64,000 nt of DNA from positions 124,001 through 188,000 of the forward strand of contig NZ_WTWY01000007.1 in NCBI RefSeq assembly GCF_009870825.1, given 5' to 3'. Under the pieces are notes generated by a model, which saw only the letters and a list, made by a program, of their open reading frames with translations, searched no databases and was not told the origin of the DNA. The DNA comes from Paenibacillus sp. USDA918EY. Its GTDB lineage: Bacteria > Bacillota > Bacilli > Paenibacillales > Paenibacillaceae. Made by a program: the position numbers and the translations under genes. Positions 27,957 to 37,370 of this stretch are shown piece after piece. Every line of letters starts with the position of its first letter. Position 1 is the stretch's first letter.

Positions 27957-29714
27957 ATGAGCGATCGGCCGTTATCCTCAGGCTGCCTCGAAAAACCCAA
28001 TTTCCTCGTGCTTCTCGTGGATGAAGAGCGTTACCCACCGGTGTATGAAAACAACGAAATCCAGGCATGGCGCAAACAAAACCTTATAACCCACGAGCTG
28101 CTCAAAACCCATGGGCTGGAATTCGACAGGCATTACATCGGCAGCGCCGCCTGCTGCCCCAGCCGGGCCACGCTGCTCACGGGTCATTATCCGTCGCTTC
28201 ACGGCGTCAGCCAAACAGACGGAATCGCCAAACGGGCGGCCGACCCGGACATGTTTTGGCTGGATCGAAACACCGTTCCGACGTTGGGAGACTATTTTCG
28301 CGCGGCGGGTTACCAGACCTATTTCAAGGGGAAATGGCACGTATCCTTTGAAGATATCGTCGTTCCCGGCACCCACGGCAGCGTCGCCAGCTACCATCCT
28401 TTGACGGGAGTGCCCGATCAAAACGCGGCATTGTACAACCGCGCCGACAGGCTGAACGATTTCGGGTTTTCAAGCTGGGTCGGTCCGGAACCGCATGGCA
28501 AAAACCCGCGGAACTCCGGTTCATCCGCTGGTTACGGCATCTCCGGGAGGGACGAGGTTTATGCTGCGGAGGCCACCGGGCTCATCGAAGCTTTGGATCA
28601 TCAAAAAAGAAACAACCCGGACGCAAATCCGTGGCTGATCGTCGCTTCATTCGTGAATCCGCATGACATTGCGTTATACGGGGCGATCACGGCCGGGCTG
28701 CCGTTCTTCCGGTTTGACGTCGAACCTATGCCCGATGTTCCTCCGCCGCCGTCGTTTTACGAGGATCTGCGGACGAAACCCCGCTGCCAGGCCAGCTACC
28801 GCGACATTTATCCGAGAGCGCTGCAACCGATCACCGATCAGCCTTTTTATCGAAAATTGTATTACCAGCTTCAAAAAAACGCCGACCGGCAAATGCGTAA
28901 AGTTTTTGAGGCTCTGGTCCGCTCCTCCTTTTACGACGACACGATCGTGATTTTTACCTCCGACCACGGGGATTTGCTTGGAGCGCACGGCCGTCTGCAT
29001 CAAAAATTTTATTGCGCCTATGAAGAAATGCTGCATGTTCCTCTCATCATTCACAACCGTCGACTTTTCCCGCGGCACCGCCATTTCCATTCCTTGACCA
29101 GCCACGTGGATCTGCTGCCGACCATGCTTGGGCTTGCGCGCGCGGATATCGACGGCATCCGGTGCAAGCTGCAGGGCCGTTTTACCGAGGCCCGGCCTTT
29201 CGTCGGCCGCAACCTGACTCCGTTTCTCCATGGAGCGCACACGTATGGCGTCGATGAGACGATCTACTTCATGACGGAGGATGACGTTACCAAAGGCCAG
29301 AACCAGGTCAATCCGCTAGGGGAGCCGTATCCGTCCGTCACGCAGCCTAACCATATCGAAACCGTCGTCACGCCCATTTACCGGAATCAAAAAAGGGAAC
29401 TGTGGAAATTTTCCCGTTATTACGACGATGCCCGATTCGGGAACCATCCCGGTGCCAAAAATGACACTGCCCAACCGATGACCTACGCAAATGATGAACG
29501 GAAAGGCTCTTTTGCAGCCCCAACGAAAACGCCTCCCGTCCCTGACGAATACGAGCTATACAATTTGACCGAAGATCCGTCGGAAACGGTGAATCTGGCA
29601 CACCCGTCCCGTGCAACTCCCTATACCGCCGCCATTCAAGCTTTGATGATGAAACTGCTTAATGAGCAGCGAATTAATAAACGGTTATACCCCTTCTCAA
29701 GCCCGATGCAATGA
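27957..29714 (+). CDS. Sulfatase-family hydrolase (Cys-type)
   Basis: Alkaline-phosphatase-superfamily sulfatase of about 585 residues. The modification motif C-C-P-S-R lies in 'SAACCPSRATLLTGHYPS'; its first Cys should become formylglycine. The usual N-terminal metal pair Asp-Asp reads Asp-Glu here ('LLVDEERYPP'); the second metal site is seen in 'FTSDHGDLLGAHG'. No signal peptide, so cytoplasmic. A GTG three codons upstream is an alternative start. No maturase is in the window, so activity depends on one elsewhere. Substrate unknown. Confidence 0.87.
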   Translation: MSDRPLSSGCLEKPNFLVLLVDEERYPPVYENNEIQAWRKQNLITHELLKTHGLEFDRHYIGSAACCPSRATLLTGHYPSLHGVSQTDGIAKRAADPDMFWLDRNTVPTLGDYFRAAGYQTYFKGKWHVSFEDIVVPGTHGSVASYHPLTGVPDQNAALYNRADRLNDFGFSSWVGPEPHGKNPRNSGSSAGYGISGRDEVYAAEATGLIEALDHQKRNNPDANPWLIVASFVNPHDIALYGAITAGLPFFRFDVEPMPDVPPPPSFYEDLRTKPRCQASYRDIYPRALQPITDQPFYRKLYYQLQKNADRQMRKVFEALVRSSFYDDTIVIFTSDHGDLLGAHGRLHQKFYCAYEEMLHVPLIIHNRRLFPRHRHFHSLTSHVDLLPTMLGLARADIDGIRCKLQGRFTEARPFVGRNLTPFLHGAHTYGVDETIYFMTEDDVTKGQNQVNPLGEPYPSVTQPNHIETVVTPIYRNQKRELWKFSRYYDDARFGNHPGAKNDTAQPMTYANDERKGSFAAPTKTPPVPDEYELYNLTEDPSETVNLAHPSRATPYTAAIQALMMKLLNEQRINKRLYPFSSPMQ

Positions 29715-29734
29715 CAAACTGAAAAGATATGTAT

Positions 29735-29770
29735 AAAGAGGGCTTGGCCCTCTTTGGCCCTCTTTTTATT
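29735..29770 (+). terminator. Intrinsic terminator of the sulfatase gene
   Basis: AAAGAGGGC-TTG-GCCCTCTTT. The 3' arm is duplicated in tandem (GGCCCTCTTT twice), so a second, longer hairpin ending in TTTTTATT can also form. Confidence 0.75.
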
Positions 29771-29828
29771 GGTGCTGAAAAAACAATGCTCGACGTAAGA
29801 AACTAGGGCAGCCCCTCTATAAAAAAAG

Positions 29829-30113
29829 TTACCGTCCTTCTCGATCCGCCATCTGCTGTTGCGCAAGCCGGATCATTTCGCGGACCATCGAACCGCCGAT
29901 TTTGCCGCCGACCTGCCCTGCCGATTCCGTCGTCAAATCACCGTTAAAGCCCGGCTCGAGCGGAACGCCAAGCTCCTTCGCCACTTCGTATTTCACGTCA
30001 TCCGGATGGTTCGGGTCCACGTGATAACCCTCGCGCCGCATCACTTCGGCCTTAAACGCCTGCATGCCGCGCTCCGCTCCGGGAACCGCATACCTTCTGT
30101 TTCTTCTGGACAT
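29829..30113 (-). CDS. Small acid-soluble spore protein, alpha/beta type
   Basis: DNA-coating protein of the spore core, 94 residues. The two family signatures are clear: 'VKYEVAKELGVPL' containing the germination protease cleavage region and 'TTESAGQVGGKIGGSMVREMI', the DNA-binding helix. The first 30 residues, rich in Arg ('MSRRNRRYAVPGAERG'), extend beyond the compact 60-70-residue family average. The ATG used has GGAGTG upstream; a start nine codons earlier is less likely. Expected expression is forespore-specific, though I found no clear sigma-G promoter. Confidence 0.92.
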   Translation of the reverse strand: MSRRNRRYAVPGAERGMQAFKAEVMRREGYHVDPNHPDDVKYEVAKELGVPLEPGFNGDLTTESAGQVGGKIGGSMVREMIRLAQQQMADREGR

Positions 30114-30204
30114 CCTCTTCACTCCTACACATGTTTTCAACTAACCTTCCCGAAAAGAGGAGCGTTCATCCTTGTTAGTTTCTGCCGGATTGCTTTAAAC
30201 GTGA

Positions 30205-30256
30205 AAAAACGAAAAGAGGATGCCCTCAATGGTCATTCCCTTTGAAGTACATCCTC
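30205..30256 (-). terminator. Intrinsic terminator of the sugar porter gene
   Basis: Minus strand: GAGGATG, 27-base loop, CATCCTC, then TTTTCGTTTTTTC. Confidence 0.6.
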
Positions 30257-30269
30257 ATTTCTTTTATCC

Positions 30270-31673
30270 TTAAGCTTGTTTCGACGCCCAGATGGATTCG
30301 ATTTCCTCCAGCGACTTCTCTTTCGTCTCCGGTACCACGCGCCATGTGAACAGGACGGTGACCAGCGACATGATGCCGAAAATCCAGAACGTCAAGGCCG
30401 GACCGGCCGAGCCAAGCATTGGAGGAAACGCCTGGGATACCACGTAGTCGGCCGCCCACAAGGCCATCGACGAGATGGAGGTGGCAATGCCCCGGACGCG
30501 GTTCGGGAATATTTCCGAAATGACGACCCATACGACCGGCCCAAGGGACACGGCGAAAGCAGCCACATAAATCAGAATGAAAATAAGCACGAGCGGTCCG
30601 GAAGCATGTCCGGTGTGGAATGCGATGCCGATCACGGCAAGGCAAACCGTCATGGCGGCAGACCCCACGAGGAGCAGCGCCTTGCGTCCGACTTTATCGA
30701 TCAGCCAAATCGCGAGAATGGTGAACAGCAAGTTGATCACGCCGACCAGAATGGTTTGGATCAGCGCTGCATTCGTACCTGCCCCGGCTTCTTTGAAAAT
30801 TTCCGGTGCGTAATACATGACCGCATTGATCCCTGTAACCTGCTGCAAAATGGCGAGCGCCACGCCGACAATCAACGCCATGCGCAGGCTTGGGCTGAAC
30901 AGCTGCCGGAAGGAGCCTTTTTCCTCCTTAAACGATTCTTTGATCTCCAACACTTCCTGCTTCGCCAGCTCTTCACCGTGAATGCGGAGCAGGATCGGGA
31001 GGGATTCGGCGGCCCGTCCCTGCTTGATCAGCCATCTTGGGCTTTCCGGCACAAGGAACAGTAGCACGAGAAACAATACGCCGGGAACGACGCCGGCTCC
31101 GAACATCCACCGCCATGCGGTGGAAACATCCCACGCATCGTCGCCCAATCCCGAAATCCACAGATTGACGAAGTAGACGAGCGAAATCCCCGTTACCGTG
31201 GCCAACTGGTTCAGCGCAACAAGCCGTCCCCGGTATTTGGCGGGAGCGATCTCCGCATTATAAAGGGGGCATAACGTGGATGTAATCCCTATTCCCAGGC
31301 CCCCGATCATCCGCGCGACGATAAACCCGCTGAACGTGTCGGGAATCGCCGAACCGATGGAACCGATCACAAAAAGAATCGCCGCCATAATCAAAATTTT
31401 CTTCCGTCCAAACTTATCGCTGAGCACGCCGGTGGCAAGCGCGCCGACGATACATCCTACGATCAGGCTGGAAACGGCCCAGCCGACCTGGAATTCGTTC
31501 AGGTCAAAGCGCTTCTGCATAAAGCCGACGGCGCCCGACACGACCGCGGTATCGAAACCGAACAGCAAACCGCCGATCGCCGCGACGATCGATACCAGCG
31601 TAACGAACTTCATGCTGATTTGCTGACCGCTAAGTTGCGCTTGTCCGCTTAATTGCTGTATGTTTGAGCTCAT
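30270..31673 (-). CDS. MFS sugar porter (XylE/AraE/IolT family)
   Basis: Proton-coupled sugar permease of 467 residues with twelve hydrophobic segments. Sugar porter signatures: 'SDKFGRKKILI' after helix 2, 'PLYNAEIAPAKYRGRLVALNQL' in the first half, 'PESPRWLIKQGR' before the central loop, 'VGRKALLLVG' and the C-terminal 'VPETKEKSLEEIE'. Pentoses or inositol are typical substrates, but the sugar cannot be told. The neighbouring sugar-sensing two-component operon, separated by a terminator, is a plausible regulator. Confidence 0.93.
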   Translation of the reverse strand: MSSNIQQLSGQAQLSGQQISMKFVTLVSIVAAIGGLLFGFDTAVVSGAVGFMQKRFDLNEFQVGWAVSSLIVGCIVGALATGVLSDKFGRKKILIMAAILFVIGSIGSAIPDTFSGFIVARMIGGLGIGITSTLCPLYNAEIAPAKYRGRLVALNQLATVTGISLVYFVNLWISGLGDDAWDVSTAWRWMFGAGVVPGVLFLVLLFLVPESPRWLIKQGRAAESLPILLRIHGEELAKQEVLEIKESFKEEKGSFRQLFSPSLRMALIVGVALAILQQVTGINAVMYYAPEIFKEAGAGTNAALIQTILVGVINLLFTILAIWLIDKVGRKALLLVGSAAMTVCLAVIGIAFHTGHASGPLVLIFILIYVAAFAVSLGPVVWVVISEIFPNRVRGIATSISSMALWAADYVVSQAFPPMLGSAGPALTFWIFGIMSLVTVLFTWRVVPETKEKSLEEIESIWASKQA

Positions 31674-31712
31674 CGTCCGATGTCTCCTTCTATGATGTAA
31701 TGAATTGAATCC

Positions 31713-31727
31713 GCGGGTTCAACCCGC
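31713..31727 (-). promoter_or_regulatory. Palindrome upstream of the sugar porter gene
   Basis: GCGGGTT-C-AACCCGC has perfect 7-base arms and lies 40 bases before the start codon, probably in the leader. It could be an operator or an RNA hairpin. Confidence 0.45.
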
Positions 31728-31879
31728 TTAAAATTCCTTACCACCATTGTAACACCGGCCTTTGCTGCGTATGCGGTTGAATGCCTTCACTTATTTGCGT
31801 TATGCAAGCATAAATTTGCCCCCAGGTCTTCTAGGACGAAAAGTCCTTGAGCACTAGCACATTTTTGACCGCCGATAAC

Positions 31880-31905
31880 AAAAAAGTCCATGCCTTCCGG
31901 CATGA
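31880..31905 (-). terminator. Intrinsic terminator of the sugar-sensing operon
   Basis: Minus strand: CATGCC-GGAA-GGCATG, then GACTTTTTTG, just after the response regulator stop. Confidence 0.75.
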
Positions 31906-31931
31906 ACCCTCTCCTGCAGTCGGTTCCACAT

Positions 31932-33278
31932 TTAAGACTGAAGCTGGATGCGGTATTCCGATGGGGAAACTCCCGTTACCTTTTTAAAAACGCGGCTGAA
32001 ATAATTCGGATCCTTGTAGCCCACCGCATAACAGACCTCTTTCAGGCTCAAATCCCCGTTTTTGATCAAGTCCTTGGCCTTGTCGATGCGAAGCCGCGTT
32101 ACGTAATCGATAAAGGTTTCCCCGGTTTGCTGCTTGAAAACTTTGCTGAAGTAATACGGATTCAAATGAACGTGCTCCGCGGTGTCTTCAAGCGAAATCT
32201 CCTCCTGGAACCTGTCGCGTATATATGCCAGCGCTTTATCCAGCATGTTCGTCGTGTTCTGCTCCCGCTCCTCCCGAATCTGCCTGATCGCCAGCTCGAC
32301 GTACGTGCTCTCTTCCGGTGGACCCCCACCGTTTACTGGTTCCGTTTCATTTCCGCTCCGTTCGGCCGTTTTCAGATCCTCAAACCGGTACAAGCTTCCC
32401 CATTTGTCGTCGAATTTGGAGGCAAACACAGCCTCATAATAAGAGCGCCGGATCCCTGCCGTCCCGCTTTGCACCGACCCGATGCCGACGGAAATCGTAA
32501 TGCCGCATTGATCCGCGAGCGCTTCGGCAAGCTTCGTGCCTAACTGTACCGCGCCTTCACGGACCGCGTCGACGCCGGCGTGCGGATTTACCAGCAGAAA
32601 TACGGCCATATGGCTGTGGACCATGGAACTGACGACGGCGCCGCAGCGGTCTTTGGCGATATCATGCGTGTACGTTTTAACGGTATCGTAGGCCTTTTTC
32701 TTCCTGTCCCCGATTTCCGGAAAAGCAAGCACGATCGCGCAGCCCTTGTCCACGGACAGCTTCAAAATATCCGCCAGCTGCGAGACCTCCGTCTCGTTAA
32801 CCTGATCGGACATCAGATGCAGCGCCAGTTCCGTTTCCGCAAGCGGCAGCAGCTGAAAAAACTTGTCCCGGACCGCAAGCTGCTCGTTCCGATCCCGCCG
32901 GTCCTCCGCGATTTCATCCACGAGCCGCTTCAAAACGGCCGCGATTTGATCCCGCTTGGCGGGTTTGACCAAATACTCCTGCACGCCGAGGGACAAAGCC
33001 TGCTTGGCATAGTCGAAATATTCGTAAGCCGTAATCAGTACCATTTTAACCTGGGGATTCTGTGCTTTGATCTCCCTTAGGGCGTCCAGCCCTTGAATGC
33101 CCGGCATTCTGACATCCATCATGACGATATGGGGATGGAACTCGGCCGCCTTCTGAATCGCCATCCGTCCATTTTCCGCGTGCATGATCCGGAACGTATC
33201 CGGCATCATCCGATTGACGATCCATTCGATCCCTTCCCGCTCCAACGCCTCATCATCGGCGATCAACAGGCGATACAT
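31932..33278 (-). CDS. AraC-type response regulator (YesN family)
   Basis: Output protein of the sugar-sensing pair, 448 residues. Receiver domain 1-120 has the acidic pair Asp8-Asp9, phospho-acceptor Asp55 in MMDVRMPG and Lys in YLVKPAK. A middle region (about 140-290) of GGDEF-like or unclassified fold follows, then a coiled linker and two helix-turn-helix units (about 340-448: 'ISLEDTAEHVHLNPYYFSKVFKQQ' and 'LKEVCYAVGYKDPNYFSRVFKKV'). It overlaps the kinase gene by 26 bases. Likely targets are nearby carbohydrate genes. Confidence 0.93.
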   Translation of the reverse strand: MYRLLIADDEALEREGIEWIVNRMMPDTFRIMHAENGRMAIQKAAEFHPHIVMMDVRMPGIQGLDALREIKAQNPQVKMVLITAYEYFDYAKQALSLGVQEYLVKPAKRDQIAAVLKRLVDEIAEDRRDRNEQLAVRDKFFQLLPLAETELALHLMSDQVNETEVSQLADILKLSVDKGCAIVLAFPEIGDRKKKAYDTVKTYTHDIAKDRCGAVVSSMVHSHMAVFLLVNPHAGVDAVREGAVQLGTKLAEALADQCGITISVGIGSVQSGTAGIRRSYYEAVFASKFDDKWGSLYRFEDLKTAERSGNETEPVNGGGPPEESTYVELAIRQIREEREQNTTNMLDKALAYIRDRFQEEISLEDTAEHVHLNPYYFSKVFKQQTGETFIDYVTRLRIDKAKDLIKNGDLSLKEVCYAVGYKDPNYFSRVFKKVTGVSPSEYRIQLQS

Positions 33279-34722
33279 GGTTTTCCTCCTTTCCCGAACG
33301 GGGTATCCGCAGCACGACCGTCGTCCCCATTCCCGGCGCGCTTTCGATGCGGACCAGATCCTTTCTGTCGTAAAAAAGCTCCAGCCGCTTGAAGACGTTG
33401 CGCGTGCCGAGCCCGGTGGAATGGCCCGTTTTGCCCTCCTCCCCGTCCTTCGGAGGTTTCTCGTCGTAATGGAGCAGCGAATCCCTCACTTCCTCGGTCA
33501 TGCCGGCTCCGTTATCCGATATCGACACCCATGTCTCGTCGGATTGGCACTTCACAGCCAGCCTGATCACGGCTCCCTCCTCCATGCCTTCGATGGCATG
33601 CACAAAGACGTTTTCGAGGATCGGCTGCAGCGTCAGCACCGGCACCAACACATCCAGACCCGCTTCATCGACGTCGGTTTCAAACCGGATCCGCTCCCGA
33701 AAACGAGCCTGCTGGATGATGAAATATTCCTTGGCATGCTCCACTTCATCCCGCAGCGGCACCGGACGGTCCAGCTTTCGCAGATTATAGCGCAGCAGGT
33801 TCGACAGGGAGACGGTAAGATCGCTCGTTTTTTCGGCGCCTTCGATCAAGGCCAGCTTCGACAGCACGTTCAAGGAATTGAACAAAAAATGCGGGTTGAT
33901 CTGGTTTTGCAGCACCGCAAGCTCCAGCTCTTTGACCAGACGGTCCTTTTCAAGCCCTTCCTTTTCCTTTTGTATGAGCTGCTTCAAATTCTCCTGCATT
34001 TGCTCGAATGCATCCGCTAAAATACGAAACTCGTCATGGGCGCCCATTTGCGGCGGAACGGCTTCCAAATTGCCTTCGGAAATCTGTTCCGCCGTTCGGA
34101 CCAGCCCCTGGATCGGCTTCGTGATCCGCAGCGAAATCCAGTAGGCAAACACGAGGCTGATCGCCGTATTGGCCACAAAAACGGCCACTCCCCAATGGTT
34201 CATCAAATCCGTCTGCGTGAGAATTTTCCGGTAAAACGGCTGGTAGTAGCTCAGCTCTTGATCGATCAATTGGTAAGCCTGCTCCTGAATGAAACTTGCC
34301 GTCGTTTCCGCTTCGGCGTAGAAAGGGGCATACGCAAGAGGCGTCCGGCTCCCAAGCGCATCCAGCACGCTTTTTTCCTGCGAAATGAAAGTATCCAGCA
34401 TATGCCGGTAACTCCGGGCGGCCAGCTCCGCGGCAGCGACCGGCTGCTGGGCCGACAGGCTGGCCTGCAGCGCCTTCAGCTCAACGTTTTGCCGTTCGAA
34501 GTCGCGAAGGCTGCCTGGGCTGCGATCCATAATGTAGACGTTGACCGCCCGCAGATTCTCCCGGGTTTTCTCGTCGATTTGTTTATATAATAATACCCGA
34601 TCCAGCATCATATTATAGCTTTGCTGCACGGTCCGCCCGCTTTGAAAAATAAAAAACGATACCGCGTTATTTAATATAAAAAGCAGCGGAATGACGATAA
34701 ACAGCATCCTGCGCATGTTCAC
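33253..34722 (-). CDS. Sensor histidine kinase (YesM family)
   Basis: Membrane sensor of 489 residues. Order: helix 1 (near the N-terminus), extracytoplasmic sensing domain (about 30-165), helix 2 (about 170-190), HAMP (about 190-245), His_kinase domain with phospho-His in 'QNQINPHFLFNSLNVLSKL', HATPase with N-box 'LQPILENVFVHAIE' and 'ISDNGAGM'. The frame is open further upstream, but the GTG overlapping the binding-protein stop (GTGA) has a G-rich site and gives the right N-terminus. Coupled translation with both neighbours. Confidence 0.92.
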   Translation of the reverse strand: MNMRRMLFIVIPLLFILNNAVSFFIFQSGRTVQQSYNMMLDRVLLYKQIDEKTRENLRAVNVYIMDRSPGSLRDFERQNVELKALQASLSAQQPVAAAELAARSYRHMLDTFISQEKSVLDALGSRTPLAYAPFYAEAETTASFIQEQAYQLIDQELSYYQPFYRKILTQTDLMNHWGVAVFVANTAISLVFAYWISLRITKPIQGLVRTAEQISEGNLEAVPPQMGAHDEFRILADAFEQMQENLKQLIQKEKEGLEKDRLVKELELAVLQNQINPHFLFNSLNVLSKLALIEGAEKTSDLTVSLSNLLRYNLRKLDRPVPLRDEVEHAKEYFIIQQARFRERIRFETDVDEAGLDVLVPVLTLQPILENVFVHAIEGMEEGAVIRLAVKCQSDETWVSISDNGAGMTEEVRDSLLHYDEKPPKDGEEGKTGHSTGLGTRNVFKRLELFYDRKDLVRIESAPGMGTTVVLRIPRSGKEENHVSPVDRR

Positions 34723-35708
34723 GGGCCGCTCCCCCCGGTCTGCACGGACTTGCGGTCCAGAAGGGTGGTCGGAATGAAAAGCTGCGCGGGCAGTTTTTGG
34801 CCTTGAAACCATTGAGCAAGCAAACGCACCGCTTGACCTCCGATTTCCAGCGGCTGCTGCACGATGGATGCCTCAATGTCCCCGTCGGCGACGCCCTTCC
34901 GGGTCGCCTCCAAATCGTCAAAGCCATACACGCGCACGCCTTCCTTGCCCGCCGCCTTGATCCCCTCAACGATTCCTCCGGCATCCAACGAGCTGAACCC
35001 GACGATCGTGCCGATCTCTCCATGCTGCCGCAGCATCGCTTCCGCCTGTTCGGCCGCTCCGATCCGCGAAATGTTGGACGAACGGACGTCCACGACTTCA
35101 TATCCGGCGGCCGTTGAAATGACGGACCGGAAACCCTCGAGCCGTTGCCGCTGGTTGTCCGCGAATTCGCTGCCGACGATGACGCCGATTCGGCCCGATC
35201 CGCCCGGATGGTTCAGCACCAGTTCTCCCATCCGCCGCCCCGCTTCCCTGTTGTCCGTGCCGACGTAAGCCAGACGGCGGCTTCCCGGCTCATCCGCATC
35301 GACGGTCAGCACCGGAATTCCCTGATCGACCGCTTTGGCGATCAACCGGTCATATTCGGCGTTTCCGACGCCCTGTATCAAAATGCCGTCCGGTTTCGCG
35401 GCAATCGCTTTCTCCAGCAGCCTTGCCTGTTCCGCAGGATCGATCCGGATCGGCCCCGTATAATCGATTTTCATCCCCAATTTTTGCGCCGCTTCCGCTG
35501 CTCCCTGCTCCATTTCCCGCCAGAACGGGTTGTCCAGCTCCTGCGCGATCAGAACGATATGTTTGGCGGGCTGCGCCGCCGGTTTGACCGGTCCCATCCG
35601 ATGGATCAAGTCGTCCACCTTCGTCGTGGAAGCAAAAAAACGAATGAGGACATAACCAAAAATAAGAACGACCACGACCAGTCCGATCGACCACTTCCGG
35701 TTCGACAT
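34719..35708 (-). CDS. Membrane-anchored periplasmic-binding-protein-like sugar sensor
   Basis: 329 residues: an uncleaved N-terminal helix (about 7-27, no lipobox Cys) and a type I binding-protein domain of the RbsB/Peripla_BP_4 class (about 48-320, 'IVLIAQELDNPFWREMEQGAAEAAQKLG', 'GVGNAEYDRLIAKAVDQGIPVLTVDAD', 'VGFSSLDAGGIVEGIKAAG', 'YGFDDLEATRKGV'). No ABC permease or ATPase accompanies it; instead it overlaps a kinase gene. I infer it binds a sugar outside the cell and presents the signal to the kinase, as in known three-component sugar sensors of Firmicutes. Confidence 0.87.
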   Translation of the reverse strand: MSNRKWSIGLVVVVLIFGYVLIRFFASTTKVDDLIHRMGPVKPAAQPAKHIVLIAQELDNPFWREMEQGAAEAAQKLGMKIDYTGPIRIDPAEQARLLEKAIAAKPDGILIQGVGNAEYDRLIAKAVDQGIPVLTVDADEPGSRRLAYVGTDNREAGRRMGELVLNHPGGSGRIGVIVGSEFADNQRQRLEGFRSVISTAAGYEVVDVRSSNISRIGAAEQAEAMLRQHGEIGTIVGFSSLDAGGIVEGIKAAGKEGVRVYGFDDLEATRKGVADGDIEASIVQQPLEIGGQAVRLLAQWFQGQKLPAQLFIPTTLLDRKSVQTGGSGP

Positions 35709-35809
35709 GCTTTACCCGACCTTTCTTTCGGCGCACCGTTTCTATCGTTAACTTGCCCATTCCAATAGTATATCATGAAGCGCCGCAGCCTGGTTTCGTG
35801 AGCAAACCT

Positions 35810-37048
35810 TCACGTCGGGATCGTGATCAGAAACGTCGTGCCTTTGCCTTTTTCGCTTTCAACCTCGATGAATCCTTTCAATTTGTCGACGGTGCTGTAA
35901 ACCATGAGCATGCCAAGGCCCGTCCCTTCCTCTTTGGTAGAATAATACGGTTTGCCGAGGCGGGATATCTCCTCTCTCGTCATTCCGACGCCGGTATCTT
36001 GAATGCGGATGACGATGTTTTGCTTTTTTTCCGAAATATCGATGGACAGCGTGCCGCCGCCCTTATCCCTCATCGCTTCGATGCCGTTTTTGTACAAGTT
36101 GATGAGGCACTGCTGGACTTGATTCCGGTCGTAATGCTTTTGGAGCGAATTGTTAAAATGGAACTCCACCCGGACTTTATGAATGGACGCATACGGCATG
36201 ATCACGTTTTTGGTGTACTCCAGCTCCGTGCTCATGTCGGAATAGACCATGTTTTCGGATTGCGGCTTGGCAAACGAAAGGTAATCGCTCACGATTTTTT
36301 CCGCCCGCTTAAGCTCCTGCAGGGATAATTCCACGTACTGCATCTCTTCCGGCCCGATGGTTTTGGACTTGTTCAACAGCTGCAGAAAACCGCTGGTCAC
36401 CGTCAAGGGATTGCGGATTTCATGGGATACGCTGGCCGCCAGCTCGCTGACGACCTTCAGTCTTTCCGACTGCATGATCCGGTCGCGGTTTTTCATGTTG
36501 GCGATGATCTTTTCGATCAAAATCATGAGGATAACCATGAATATCACATACGTTGTCAAGGCATTGAGGACGAGGATCCAAAATTGCTTGTTTAACGCCC
36601 CTTTGGCAAAGCTGAGCGTAAGCAAGTAAAACCCGGTCGTCAAAAATGAGGCGATCGCAGCCCATAAAATGCGTCCTTTGGAGCTTAGCTTCAGAAATTT
36701 GGCGCTATAATACGGCACGATAACCATCATCGTCGTCGAAAAAAGAAAAGACTGCATCGTTCCTTCCCCGCCGACGTAAAGCCGGTACAGATTCAAAATG
36801 ATATATAAAAGGAAAACGTTCCGGTACCCTCCATACAGAGCCACAATGAGAAAAGGGATGTATCTTAAATCGACAATAAACCCAATGCTGAGCTGGATCG
36901 GCATCGAAATGCAAAGAATCATCGACACCGCCGACAGCAGAACAAGGACTTTGCCGTGAGAGGCGTACGGACGGTTTTCAAAGAAAATGAGAAAAATGAC
37001 GACCGGAACCAATAAAAACAGGAAATTCAAAAGCAAAGTTTCAAACAA
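35810..37048 (-). CDS. KinB-like sporulation sensor histidine kinase (5TMR-LYT)
   Basis: 412 residues: five or six membrane helices in the first 190 residues (5TMR of LytS/KinB type), then a HisKA domain with phospho-His in 'SELAASVSHEIRNPLTVTSGFLQLL' and a HATPase domain ('NQVQQCLINLYKNGIEAM', 'IQDTGVGM', 'TGLGMLMVYSTVDKL'). No response regulator is adjacent; together with the topology this resembles Bacillus KinB, which feeds the Spo0F/Spo0A phosphorelay. That role is inferred from family. Monocistronic. Confidence 0.85.
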   Translation of the reverse strand: MFETLLLNFLFLLVPVVIFLIFFENRPYASHGKVLVLLSAVSMILCISMPIQLSIGFIVDLRYIPFLIVALYGGYRNVFLLYIILNLYRLYVGGEGTMQSFLFSTTMMVIVPYYSAKFLKLSSKGRILWAAIASFLTTGFYLLTLSFAKGALNKQFWILVLNALTTYVIFMVILMILIEKIIANMKNRDRIMQSERLKVVSELAASVSHEIRNPLTVTSGFLQLLNKSKTIGPEEMQYVELSLQELKRAEKIVSDYLSFAKPQSENMVYSDMSTELEYTKNVIMPYASIHKVRVEFHFNNSLQKHYDRNQVQQCLINLYKNGIEAMRDKGGGTLSIDISEKKQNIVIRIQDTGVGMTREEISRLGKPYYSTKEEGTGLGMLMVYSTVDKLKGFIEVESEKGKGTTFLITIPT

Positions 37049-37250
37049 CGGCTGACTTCCTTTCGAACTTTTGGTAGCTTGTTGGACATCGATCCGTTTT
37101 AAATCATTACTATAAGACCTTACGCCAAACCGATGTTATAAGTAAAGTTAAAAATGTTAATTTATGTTTACTTTATTATGGCAACGGCCATCGTGCAACG
37201 TTTCGCTCAGACGGCCGCATCCCGTGCCACTTCTTTTTGCAGGCAGGCGC
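37049..37250. other. AT-rich region upstream of the KinB-like kinase
   Basis: Contains poly-A/T tracts around 37140-37180 that could hold the kinase promoter. I saw no clear sigma-H, sigma-A or Spo0A box. Confidence 0.3.
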
Positions 37251-37277
37251 AAAAAACCGCTCCAGTCCTGGAGCGGT
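37251..37277 (-). terminator. Intrinsic terminator of the TPR-SUKH gene
   Basis: Minus strand: CCGCTCCAG-GA-CTGGAGCGG followed by TTTTTTGCG. Confidence 0.85.
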
Positions 37278-37370
37278 CTCGCCGCGATTGTAAAGCCGAT
37301 TCATATTGATTCGAAAAAGAAGCAATGTCCGCGCCTTCTCTTCTCGTTCCTTCCCGGCTTTGAGTGCATC

